In this document: in pieces, positions 6,292 through 13,449 of the stretch | Position numbering within the stretch: the first letter of the stretch is position 1 | How the letters are laid out: each line of letters opens with the position of its first letter | NCBI GenBank assembly: GCA_036675475.1 | Contig: JAKFEY010000014.1 | Span: forward strand, 1-14,267 | Direction: 5' to 3' | Source: JALYRV01 sp036675475 | Lineage (GTDB): Bacteria; Acidobacteriota; Vicinamibacteria; Vicinamibacterales; SCN-69-37 | DNA: 14,267 nt | Notes under the pieces: generated by a model | Database searches by the model: none | Seen by the model: the letters and a program-made list of their open reading frames with translations, nothing else | What the model was told of the DNA's origin: nothing | Made by a program: the position numbers and the translations under genes

Positions 6292-7050
6292 ATGAGAACT
6301 CTGCCTTTCGAACACGACACGCACTGGCGCCCGCATCTCACGTCCGAGCGGGCCAACATCACCGACACCGAGCGCGTCGGCTCCGCGACGCTCGGCGCCG
6401 CACTCGTCGCCTACGGCCTGCAGCGCCGCGACTGGCTCGGCGCGATCAGCGCCCTGGGCGGCGCCGCGCTCCTCTATCGCGGCGCGACCGGCTACTGCCA
6501 GGTTTCCGACTCGCTCGGCCGCAACACGCGAGCCGCGGCTGACGACACCAAAGAAGCGCTCGCGGGTCGGCGCGGCGTCAATGTGTGCGAGGCCGTCACC
6601 ATTCAGCGCTCTGCCGACGAGCTTTACCGCGAATGGCGCAACCTCGAGGCGCTGCCCGATCGCATGCAGCACCTCGACTCCGTGCAGGAACTGAGCGACG
6701 GCACGTCGCACTGGGCCGCGCGCGGGCCGGCCGGCAAGGTCTTCGAATGGGATGCCGAGATCCTGCAGGACATTCCCGGCAAGCTGATCTCGTGGCGGTC
6801 TCTTCCCGGCGCCGAAGTCATCAGCGCCGGCTCGGTGAACTTCGATGAAGTGCCTGGCCACGGCACGAGCGTGACCGTTCGCCTGCAGTACGACCCGCCC
6901 GGCGGCAAGCTCGGCGCCTACGTCGCCTGGCTGATGCGGCAAGAGCCGTCGCAGCAGATTCGCGAAGACCTCCGCGCGTGGAAGCGCCAGCTCGAGGCCG
7001 GCGAAGTGCCGACGACCGAGGGTCAGCCGTCGGGACGGGCGGCGTCGTGA
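6292..7050 (+). CDS. SRPBCC (START-like/cyclase) protein with N-terminal membrane hairpin
   Basis: This 252-residue protein has two parts. Residues 25-70 hold two hydrophobic stretches (SATLGAALVAYGL and AISALGGAALLYRGATGY) like the DUF2892 hairpin. Residues about 98-235 form an SRPBCC ligand-binding domain (VTIQRSADELYREWRNLEAL, then LISWRSLPGAEVISAGSVNF and GTSVTVRLQYDPPGG), the class called polyketide cyclase/dehydrase. The combination is common in bacteria as a membrane-associated putative lipid- or hydrophobe-binding protein; no ligand is known. The frame is open far upstream, but that part is the rearranged region, so I start at the ATG at 6292. It has no ribosome site; a six-codon reading (6275-6295) ends with its TGA overlapping this ATG. 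The end overlaps the dehydrogenase start (GTGA), which suggests coupled expression. Confidence 0.85.
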   Translation: MRTLPFEHDTHWRPHLTSERANITDTERVGSATLGAALVAYGLQRRDWLGAISALGGAALLYRGATGYCQVSDSLGRNTRAAADDTKEALAGRRGVNVCEAVTIQRSADELYREWRNLEALPDRMQHLDSVQELSDGTSHWAARGPAGKVFEWDAEILQDIPGKLISWRSLPGAEVISAGSVNFDEVPGHGTSVTVRLQYDPPGGKLGAYVAWLMRQEPSQQIREDLRAWKRQLEAGEVPTTEGQPSGRAAS

Positions 7051-8222
7051 AAGCCGTCTGCTGGCACGGCAAGGGCGACATCCGTGTCGACACCGTGCCC
7101 GACCCCGCCATCCTCAATCCGCGCGACGCCATCATCCGCGTGACGTCGACGGCGATCTGCGGCTCCGACCTCCACCTGTATGGCGGTTACATTCCGACCA
7201 TGCGCAAAGGAGACATCCTCGGCCATGAATTCATGGGCATCGTCGAGGACGTCGGATCCGGCAACACCAGGCTGAAACGGGGCGATCGCGTGATCGTCCC
7301 GTTCACGATCTGCTGCGGCGCCTGCTATTTCTGCAGGAACGAGATGTGGTCGCTCTGCGACAACTCGAATCCGAACTCGTGGATGGCCGAGGCGATGTAC
7401 GGCTACTCACCCGCCGCCCTGTTCGGCTACTCGCACATGACCGGCGGATACGCCGGCGGACAGGCCGAATACGTGCGCGTGCCCTTCGCCGACGTCGGGC
7501 CGCTGAAAGTGCCGGACACCCTCACCGACGAGCAGGTGCTGTTTCTCACCGACATCTTCCCCACCGGCTACATGGCGGCGGAAAACTGCGCCATCAAAGG
7601 CGGCGACACGATCGCGGTCTTTGGATGCGGCCCCGTTGGCCAGATGGCGATCAAGAGCGCATGGATGCTCGGCGCCGGCCGCGTCATCGCCATCGATCGC
7701 GAGCCCGAGCGGCTGCTGATGGCGGCCGACAAAGGCAAGGCCGAGACGATCGACTACTCGCAGGACAATCCCGTCGACCGTCTCAGGGAGATGACCGGCG
7801 GCATGGGGCCTGACGCCTGCATCGATGCGGTCGGTCTCGAAGCGCACGGCCATCAGCTCGATTACTGGTACGACCGCGCGAAGACCGCCACCTTCATGGC
7901 CACCGATCGCGTCGTTGCCCTGCGCCAGGCGATTCATGCGTGCCGCAAGGGCGGCACGGTGTCGATTCCCGGCGTGTACGGCGGCTTCCTCGACAAGGTG
8001 CCGATGGGCGCGGCATTCAACAAGGGCCTGACGCTGAAGATGGGCCAGACGCACGTGCCGAAGTACACCGGCCATCTGCTCGCGGCCATCGAACGCGGTG
8101 AGGTCGATCCGTCATTCGTGATCACGCACTTCATGTCGCTCGACGAGGCGCCGCAGGGCTATGAGAAGTTCCGCGAGAAGCAGGATGGCTGCATCAAGAT
8201 CGTGCTCAAGCCGCAAGCCTGA
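7047..8222 (+). CDS. Zinc-dependent alcohol dehydrogenase, formaldehyde-dehydrogenase-like
   Basis: This 391-residue medium-chain dehydrogenase oxidises an alcohol or aldehyde adduct with NAD(P). Counting from the GTG start at 7047, the catalytic zinc ligands are C38 (AICGSDLH), H60 with E61 (GHEFMG) and D169 (TDIFPTG). The use of Asp here matches glutathione-independent formaldehyde dehydrogenase of Pseudomonas putida. The structural zinc site is C90, C93, C96, C104 (CGACYFC...C). The nucleotide loop is FGCGPVGQ (192-199). The C-terminal insert around YWYDRAKTATFMATDR is also typical of this subgroup. GTG was chosen because KAVCWHGKGDIRVD is the normal start of the family and because it gives the 4-base GTGA overlap with the SRPBCC gene. 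Its stop lies inside a heptamer repeat. The physiological substrate may not be formaldehyde. Confidence 0.94.
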   Translation: MKAVCWHGKGDIRVDTVPDPAILNPRDAIIRVTSTAICGSDLHLYGGYIPTMRKGDILGHEFMGIVEDVGSGNTRLKRGDRVIVPFTICCGACYFCRNEMWSLCDNSNPNSWMAEAMYGYSPAALFGYSHMTGGYAGGQAEYVRVPFADVGPLKVPDTLTDEQVLFLTDIFPTGYMAAENCAIKGGDTIAVFGCGPVGQMAIKSAWMLGAGRVIAIDREPERLLMAADKGKAETIDYSQDNPVDRLREMTGGMGPDACIDAVGLEAHGHQLDYWYDRAKTATFMATDRVVALRQAIHACRKGGTVSIPGVYGGFLDKVPMGAAFNKGLTLKMGQTHVPKYTGHLLAAIERGEVDPSFVITHFMSLDEAPQGYEKFREKQDGCIKIVLKPQA

Positions 8223-8235
8223 AGCCGGAAGTCCC
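8208..8235. repeat. Period-7 tandem repeat, AAGCCNN-type, overlapping a stop codon
   Basis: Four consecutive 7-base units: aagccgc, aagcctg, aagccgg, aagtccc. The units span the last codons and stop of the dehydrogenase (TGA at 8220-8222). The third unit also creates the GGAAG (8227-8231), the only ribosome-site candidate for the next gene, 9 bases before its ATG. Confidence 0.75.
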
Positions 8236-8240
8236 ACGAC

Positions 8241-8759
8241 ATGACTGACATTCCGTCCAACTCGGAGTTGACCGACGACGAAAAGCGGGCCTGCGTGTGC
8301 AGGCTCGCGTTCGGCGGAGACCCGTCGAAACTCGACGAGTTCTGCCAGATCGTCAAGGAGTCGATTCCGCACGGCACCGGCGTGGTGCTGCGCGGGTCGG
8401 CCGTCACCGGCAAGCGCTGGAGCGACGGGGCGCCGTTCGACGCCGACGGGCCCGGCACCAGCGACCTCGATCTCACGCTGGTCGGCGACGATGTCGTCGG
8501 CTTGTTCAAGGTCACCGGCTTCTTCGTGCCAGGCGTGCATTCGCGCCCGCTGAGCGACGAGGACCCGGAGATCGCGCCAGACCTGGTGCCGCTGCGCAAG
8601 CGCCTGATGGAAATGACGGGCCGGCCCGTCAACATTCAGGGCACACGCGACTGGGTGATGTACTTCCGGGGCGAGATGCTCGGACAGCCCTACCTCACGC
8701 TCGTCGAGAAGGAGCATGAGCTCGCGCCTTTAAAAGGGATCTCCGATGGTAGCCAGTAG
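8241..8759 (+). CDS. Small protein with nucleotidyltransferase-like signature
   Basis: This 172-residue soluble protein has no signal peptide. The segment LRGSAVTGKRW (G52, S53) followed by GPGTSDLDLTLVG (D75, D77) matches the GS...DxD pattern of the polymerase-beta type nucleotidyltransferase fold, which holds two metals for nucleotidyl transfer. The spacing between GS and DxD is 22 residues, longer than in minimal MNT-type antitoxins, because of an Asp/Gly-rich loop. A third acidic residue cannot be assigned with confidence. The C-terminal half (LRKRLMEMTGRPVNIQGT, then DWVMYFRGEMLGQPYL) is not familiar to me. The final codons and TAG come from a heptamer repeat. The gene sits between the dehydrogenase and an EEP-fold gene and may be in the same transcript. 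Function is unassigned; the fold call is tentative. Confidence 0.72.
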   Translation: MTDIPSNSELTDDEKRACVCRLAFGGDPSKLDEFCQIVKESIPHGTGVVLRGSAVTGKRWSDGAPFDADGPGTSDLDLTLVGDDVVGLFKVTGFFVPGVHSRPLSDEDPEIAPDLVPLRKRLMEMTGRPVNIQGTRDWVMYFRGEMLGQPYLTLVEKEHELAPLKGISDGSQ

Positions 8760-8822
8760 CCGGTTGCCGGTTGTCGGTGCGAGCCGCTTCCACAGACCAC
8801 CGGTTACCGGTTACCGGCAACC
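8749..8822. repeat. Paired period-7 repeats forming a potential hairpin before a start codon
   Basis: Two short heptamer runs face each other: gtagcca, gtagccg, gttgccg, gttgtcg (8749-8776) and accggtt, accggtt, accggca (8799-8819). The first covers the stop of the upstream gene (TAG 8757-8759). GGTTGCCGG at 8762-8770 is the exact complement of CCGGCAACC at 8814-8822, and weaker pairing, including G-U pairs, continues inward to 8779/8805. The right arm ends at the base before the EEP start codon. No ribosome site is seen for that gene. Confidence 0.72.
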
Positions 8823-9557
8823 ATGAGGCTGCTCACCTACAACATCCGGAAAGGCGGTGCCGGGCGCGAGCGCCCGATCGCGGCGGTCATCAACGACGCT
8901 GCCGTGGATCTCGTGATCTTTCAGGAAGCCACCGATCCCAGGGTGATCGAGGCGGTGGCGGAACACTGCGGCATGACGCAGTGGGCCGCAAAGCCTGACT
9001 ACTCGCTCGGGTACGCGGCGCGTGTGAAGGTGGCGCAGCACATCTGGAACCGGCCGCGCGGCTCGCGGCATGCGTTTCTCGAAATCGTGCTCGAGGACGA
9101 CACGCGCATCTTCGGGGTGCACCTGAGCGCGGTGCATGCCGCATGGACGGAATATCGCCGCGTGCGCGAGCTGCGCGCGCTGCTGGCGTCGATCAAGCGC
9201 CATCAGCACGGCTTTCACCTGCTCGCCGGCGACTTCAACACCGTGGCGCCGGGCGACATCTTCGACCTGATGAAGCTGCCGCATCGCCTGCGCGCGCTGG
9301 TGTATCTGAGCGGGGGCCAGATCCGGTGGCGTACCATCCGCACGGTGCTCGACGCCGGGTACGCCGACGTCTATCGCGACACGCACGGCGCCGCGATCTC
9401 CGGCTTCACCTTCCCAACGTGGGGACCGCACGTGCGGCTGGACTATCTGTTCGTGCCGACGGTCTTCCGCAACCGGGTGACGTCGTGCGAAGTGTTCATG
9501 CACGACGCCGCCCCGGCCGCGTCAGATCACTATCCGCTCGTGGCTGAGTGGCGTTAG
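8823..9557 (+). CDS. Endonuclease/exonuclease/phosphatase (EEP) family protein
   Basis: This 244-residue protein has the DNase I/exonuclease III fold, a metal-dependent phosphodiesterase fold acting on nucleic acids or small phosphoesters. All core motifs are present in order: N7 in LLTYNIRKGG, E35 in VIFQEA, the histidine in FGVHLSAVHA, D137 and N139 in LAGDFNTV, D207 in RLDYLFV, and the terminal S234-D235-H236 in ASDHYPLVAEW. No signal peptide is present, so it is probably cytoplasmic. The length is at the short end of the family but the domain is complete. It follows the nucleotidyltransferase-like gene after 63 bases of heptamer repeat. It ends convergently with the large Asp-box gene, 9 bases away. 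The substrate could be DNA, RNA, a phosphoinositide-like lipid or something else; the sequence does not decide this. Confidence 0.92.
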   Translation: MRLLTYNIRKGGAGRERPIAAVINDAAVDLVIFQEATDPRVIEAVAEHCGMTQWAAKPDYSLGYAARVKVAQHIWNRPRGSRHAFLEIVLEDDTRIFGVHLSAVHAAWTEYRRVRELRALLASIKRHQHGFHLLAGDFNTVAPGDIFDLMKLPHRLRALVYLSGGQIRWRTIRTVLDAGYADVYRDTHGAAISGFTFPTWGPHVRLDYLFVPTVFRNRVTSCEVFMHDAAPAASDHYPLVAEWR

Positions 9558-9571
9558 GCCAGAGGCCTACT
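9555..9571. repeat. Palindrome holding the stop codons of two convergent genes
   Basis: TAGGCC-AGA-GGCCTA (9555-9569) is a perfect inverted repeat with a 3-base loop. Its outer triplets are the TAG stop of the EEP gene (9555-9557) and, on the other strand, the TAG stop of the Asp-box gene (9569-9567). It also reads as two heptamers, gccagag and gcctact, in the same GCC-N4 register as the other repeats of the window. A weak bidirectional terminator is possible, but neither side has a T-run. Confidence 0.6.
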
Positions 9572-12449
9572 TGCTCTCCGTCACCGCAAACCACTGGCTC
9601 GGCCCGATGGGCGTCACCTTGTCGTTCACCATCTTGCCGAGCGTCGCCTTGTAGCGGCCGGGTTCGGCCACCGGCAGCTGCGGGCCGCCGCGTCCGCCGC
9701 CGCGTCCCGCGCCCTGAGGCGGGCCGCCGGCGCGGCCGGCCTGACCCTGACGGCCGCCTGCGGCGGCATCGCCCGCCGGCGGCGCCTGCACTTCGCCGGT
9801 GTAGTTCCACGCCACGCGGCGCAGCCCCACCGTCTTGTCGAGGCTCATCTGGCGGAATTTCTGGCCGCGCGCGTCCTCGATGACGAGCACGAGTCCCTCG
9901 TTCTCGGCCAGCGGCTTGCCGACGCTGTAGGTGAAGATCGCGCCGGCAGGCGGATTCGGCGTCGTGAAGTTGCCCGCCAGCGGCCCGAGGCCGGCCGAGC
10001 CCTGCGGCGCCATGCCCACCGTATCGAACTTGTACGCGTCGCGCAGCGGATAGAGGCGCGCCTCTTCGGCCAGCGCCGCCGGCGTGATCTCACGCAGCGC
10101 GCTGTAGTCGTCGAGAATCCAGAACCCGCGCCCGAACGTCGCCATGACGACGTCGTTCTCGCGCTTCTGGATTTCCATGTCGCGAATCTGCATGTACGGC
10201 GCCTTGCCGCGCAGCATCGTCCACTGCCTGCCGGCGTCGACCGAGAAGAAGAGGCCGAACTCCGTGCCGGCAAACAGCAGATTGCCATTCACGTGATCCT
10301 GCGCCACGGCCCACGTGTCGTGTTTCGCGGGCAGGTTGCCCGAGATGTTGGTCCAGGTGAGCCCCTTGTCGCGGCTCATCACGAGGTACGGCGTGAAGTC
10401 GCCGCGCTGCCAGTTGTTGAGCGCGACAAACACCGTGTTCACGTCGCGCGGCGACGCGAAGACGTCGGCCACGTACGTGTACTTCGGCACGCCCGGGAAG
10501 TCTTCGACCTTCCGCCAGGTCTTTCCGCCGTCATCGGTGACCTGCACGAGGCCGTCATCGGTGCCCACGTAGAGCAGGCCTTCCATCAGCGGCGACTCGT
10601 CGATCGTCACGATGTTGCTGAGCACCGTGGTCGACTCGAGCAGCGCCACCGATCCCTCGGGCCACACCTTGCCCATGATCTCGAGCTTGCGCGCGTCGAG
10701 GTTGCGGCTCAGATCCGGGCTGATGCGCGTCCATGAGTCGCCGCGGTCGTCGGTGCGATAGACGTACTGCGTCGCCCAGTAGAGGCGCTTGTTGTTGTGC
10801 GGGCTGATGATGTACGGCGCGTCCCAGTTCGCGCGATCGTTGCCCGGAGCCTCGTATCCCGCGATCGGCGCGCCGCCGCGTCCGGGACGGATGCCCGTGC
10901 CGCGGCCGGTGCGCTTGTCGTAGCGCGAGATGTTGCCGTTCTGCGACGAGGCATAGATGTAGTCCGTGTCGATCGGGTCGAGCGCGGACTCGAAGCCGTC
11001 GCCGCCGGCGACGATGTACCAGTCGCTGGCGCGGATGCCCACCGGATGCGCGGTGCGCGAGGGGCCGCAGTAGGAGAAGTTGTCCTGCGTGCCGCCGCAG
11101 ACCGTGTAGAACGGCTTCTCGTTGCCGACGCCCACGCGATAGAACTGCGTGATCGGCAGGTTCGTGAAGAACCGCCACGTCTTGCCCGCGTCATAGGACT
11201 CGTACAGGCCGCCGTCGTTGCCGAGCAGGATGTGATTCGGATCGGCCGGATCCCATTCCATCTCGTGATGGTCGACGTGCACGGTGAAGGCGCCCTGCCC
11301 CGTGTCGATGCCGGCGGGCCGCCACGTCTTGCCGGCGTCCTCCGTCTTGTTCAGCTGCGTGTTGGCCGACCACAGCGTGTCGGCTTTCGTCGGGTCGAGG
11401 AACACCTCGTTGTAGTACGCGGCACCGGTGCGGTAGTTGCTCTGGCGCACCCAGGAGTCGCCGTAGTCGTCGGAAATATAGAAGCCGGCCTCGTCAATCA
11501 AGGCGGGCGCCGCTGGAGTCGCTGGCGCCCTCTGTGGCTGCTGCGCAGCCGCCTGGTTACCGGCCCCTTCTCGCTCGCCGCGGCCGCCGCGTCCCTGCCC
11601 CTGCGGGCGCTTCGCGTCGATCATCGCGTAGACGCGCTTCGGATTGCGCGGGTCGGTTATCACGTTGATGCGGCCCACATCGTCTTTCGGCAGGCCGCCG
11701 GCGAGCTTGTGCCAGGTCTTGCCGCCGTTTTCGGTCTTGAAGATGCCGCCGTCGGGACCGCCGCCGATCATCTGCCCGACATGCCGCCGCCGCTGATAGG
11801 TGCCGGCATAGACGACGTCGGGCTTGCCGGGCTGAAACGCGAGGCTCGTGAAACCGGTGTCGTCGTTGACGAAGTGCACGCGGTTCCAGGTCTTGCCGCC
11901 GTCGGTGGTCTTATAGACGCCGCGCTCGCCGCCCGAGCGGAACAGCGGGCCCTCGGCGGCCACCCACACGACGTTCGAATTGCGCGGGTCGATGAGAATC
12001 GAGCCGATGTGCTCGGAATCGCCGAGCGCGACGCGCGCCCAGGTCTTGCCCGCGTCGGCCGACTTGTAGAGGCCGTCGCCGAAGTGCGCGCTGCGCTGGC
12101 TGGCGTTCTCGCCCGTGCCGAGCCAGACGATGTTGGAGTCTTTCGGGTCAACCTCGACACAGCACAGCGTGAACGCCGGATGGTCGACGTCGAAGATGGG
12201 CTCGAACGTGATGCCGCGGTTCGTGGTTTTCCACAACCCGCCAAAGGCGGCGGCCACGTACCAGACGCTGGAGTTCTTCGGGTCGATTTCGATGTCGACC
12301 ACGCGTCCAGTCGTCAGGCCGGGGCCGATGCTCCTGAGCTCGATCCCCTTGAGGGTCTGTTCATTCAGCCCATGCCCGGTCTGGGCACGGGAGATTACGG
12401 AGGTCGCCGCCAGCACCGCGACCAGGGCGGCCAGAAACAGTCGTTTCAT
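9567..12449 (-). CDS. Large exported Asp-box (BNR/VPS10-like) beta-propeller protein
   Basis: This 960-residue protein starts with a signal peptide (MKRLFLAALVAVLAATSVIS, cleavage near SRAQ). It is built of sialidase-type Asp boxes, consensus S/T-x-D-x-G-x-T-W: I count about eleven, including SADAGKTW, TTDGGKTW, TENGGKTW, TEDAGKTW, SYDAGKTW, TDDRGDSW, TDDGGKTW and SRDKGLTW. These predict one or two multi-bladed propellers like sortilin/VPS10 or xyloglucanase-type proteins. The catalytic residues of true sialidases are not evident, so enzyme activity should not be assumed. Two low-complexity stretches stand out: about residues 278-316 (Gly/Arg then Gln/Ala/Pro rich) and about 886-926 (Gly/Arg rich, RGGGRGG). 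GGAG lies about 12 bases before the ATG. Proteins of this build are frequent in Acidobacteriota; their ligand is unknown. Confidence 0.9.
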   Translation of the reverse strand: MKRLFLAALVAVLAATSVISRAQTGHGLNEQTLKGIELRSIGPGLTTGRVVDIEIDPKNSSVWYVAAAFGGLWKTTNRGITFEPIFDVDHPAFTLCCVEVDPKDSNIVWLGTGENASQRSAHFGDGLYKSADAGKTWARVALGDSEHIGSILIDPRNSNVVWVAAEGPLFRSGGERGVYKTTDGGKTWNRVHFVNDDTGFTSLAFQPGKPDVVYAGTYQRRRHVGQMIGGGPDGGIFKTENGGKTWHKLAGGLPKDDVGRINVITDPRNPKRVYAMIDAKRPQGQGRGGRGEREGAGNQAAAQQPQRAPATPAAPALIDEAGFYISDDYGDSWVRQSNYRTGAAYYNEVFLDPTKADTLWSANTQLNKTEDAGKTWRPAGIDTGQGAFTVHVDHHEMEWDPADPNHILLGNDGGLYESYDAGKTWRFFTNLPITQFYRVGVGNEKPFYTVCGGTQDNFSYCGPSRTAHPVGIRASDWYIVAGGDGFESALDPIDTDYIYASSQNGNISRYDKRTGRGTGIRPGRGGAPIAGYEAPGNDRANWDAPYIISPHNNKRLYWATQYVYRTDDRGDSWTRISPDLSRNLDARKLEIMGKVWPEGSVALLESTTVLSNIVTIDESPLMEGLLYVGTDDGLVQVTDDGGKTWRKVEDFPGVPKYTYVADVFASPRDVNTVFVALNNWQRGDFTPYLVMSRDKGLTWTNISGNLPAKHDTWAVAQDHVNGNLLFAGTEFGLFFSVDAGRQWTMLRGKAPYMQIRDMEIQKRENDVVMATFGRGFWILDDYSALREITPAALAEEARLYPLRDAYKFDTVGMAPQGSAGLGPLAGNFTTPNPPAGAIFTYSVGKPLAENEGLVLVIEDARGQKFRQMSLDKTVGLRRVAWNYTGEVQAPPAGDAAAGGRQGQAGRAGGPPQGAGRGGGRGGPQLPVAEPGRYKATLGKMVNDKVTPIGPSQWFAVTESK

Positions 12450-12529
12450 TCGAGAAGACTCCGGGAAAACAGGGATTTGCTGCCAAAGAATACTGTTAAC
12501 CGCGCCCGGCCGCTTACGTATTCCCGGGC
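12450..12529. promoter_or_regulatory. Divergent promoter spacer with 7-base inverted repeat
   Basis: This 80-base spacer separates the Asp-box gene from the membrane protein of the sigma-factor run. It is clearly more AT-rich in its middle (agggatttgctgccaaagaa, then tactgttaac) than its surroundings. CCGGGAA at 12461-12467 is matched by its complement TTCCCGG at 12521-12527, close to each start codon. I cannot assign -35/-10 boxes with confidence. Operator or promoter function is inferred from position. Confidence 0.4.
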
Positions 12530-13429
12530 ATGAAGCGATTTCTGGCCGCCCTCAGCCTCTGCACAGCCGTTCTTTCGTTCGCCCCGGTGCCCCTGGTGGC
12601 CCAGACGCCGGCCCCCCCGGCCGCGCCGCAGCCGCCGGCGCCCGGGTACGTCAGCCCGGTGCAGAACGCCGAGCAGCTGCGCGAGCAGTTCACCGAGGTC
12701 CTGCGCCGCTATCCCCGCAACGTGGGGCGCGTCCTCCGGATGGATCCGACGCTGTTCAACGACCCGGCCTATCTGGCGAACTACCCCGCCATCCAGCAGT
12801 TCGTGACGCAGTATCCGGAAGTGGCGCGCACGCCGGAGTATTACCTGGCCGAATACAGCACCTATTACTCGAGCCCCGAGAGCCGCGATCCGCGCCAGCA
12901 GGCGATGGACATGATGCGCAACTGGGTCGAAATGGTCATGGTGTTCGTCATCGTCATCACCATATCGGCGGCGGTGTTGTGGCTGCTCAAGGCGCTCATC
13001 GACCACCGCCGCTGGCTGCGCATCTCGAAGATCCAGACGGAAGTGCACTCGAAGCTGCTCGACCGGTTCTCGTCGAGCGACGAGCTGCTGGCCTACATGA
13101 AGACACCGGCCGGCGCCCGCTTCCTGGAATCGGCGCCGATCGCCCTCGACGCGGGACCGTCGGCCAGGACGCCTATCGCCGCGCCCGTCAACCGCATCCT
13201 CTGGTCCGTGCAGGCCGGCATCGTGCTGGTGCTGGCGGGACTGGCGCTGTTTGTCGGCCGCAGCTGGACGACGTTCGAGGAAATGCGGCTGATGCTGGCG
13301 GTCATGGGCACGCTCGGATCGTTCATCGGGCTCGGGTTCATCGTGTCGGCCGGGGCGGCGTGGGCGCTCTCGCAGCGGTTCGGCCTGATGGATGGAACGC
13401 CGCGCCGGGTTGACTCGTCCCTTGAGTGA
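12530..13429 (+). CDS. Exported or membrane protein with three helices, upstream of a sigma factor
   Basis: This 299-residue protein starts with a signal-like segment (MKRFLAALSLCTAVLSFAPV, possible cleavage near LVAQ) and a Pro/Ala-rich linker (about 26-43). Residues 44-130 are soluble and rich in Tyr/Pro/Arg (RRYPRNVGRVLRMDP, then PEYYLAEYSTYYSSPE). Three hydrophobic helices follow: about 137-160 (MVFVIVITISAAVLWLL), 222-244 (LWSVQAGIVLVLAGLALFV) and 255-283 (MLAVMGTLGSFIGLGFIVSA). A charged segment of about 60 residues separates the first and second. I do not recognise a family. The gene lies 20 bases before the ECF sigma gene on the same strand, so it could be cotranscribed with it and take part in sensing, but this is context only. 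The ATG at 12530 has only a weak GGG before it. Confidence 0.75.
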   Translation: MKRFLAALSLCTAVLSFAPVPLVAQTPAPPAAPQPPAPGYVSPVQNAEQLREQFTEVLRRYPRNVGRVLRMDPTLFNDPAYLANYPAIQQFVTQYPEVARTPEYYLAEYSTYYSSPESRDPRQQAMDMMRNWVEMVMVFVIVITISAAVLWLLKALIDHRRWLRISKIQTEVHSKLLDRFSSSDELLAYMKTPAGARFLESAPIALDAGPSARTPIAAPVNRILWSVQAGIVLVLAGLALFVGRSWTTFEEMRLMLAVMGTLGSFIGLGFIVSAGAAWALSQRFGLMDGTPRRVDSSLE

Positions 13430-13449
13430 CCGCAAGATGAGGACGCTTC

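Noticed and set aside
8241..8759. MNT-type antitoxin of a HEPN/MNT toxin-antitoxin pair
   Set aside because: No HEPN partner is next to it, the protein is longer than usual, and the GS-to-DxD spacing is too large.
9567..12449. Functional sialidase
   Set aside because: Asp boxes mark the propeller fold only; the arginine triad and other catalytic residues of sialidases are not evident.
10797..12533. A 578-codon open reading on the plus strand opposite the Asp-box gene
   Set aside because: It is a shadow of the real gene's codon bias: low-complexity Ala/Val/Arg/Asp composition, no ribosome site and no domain.
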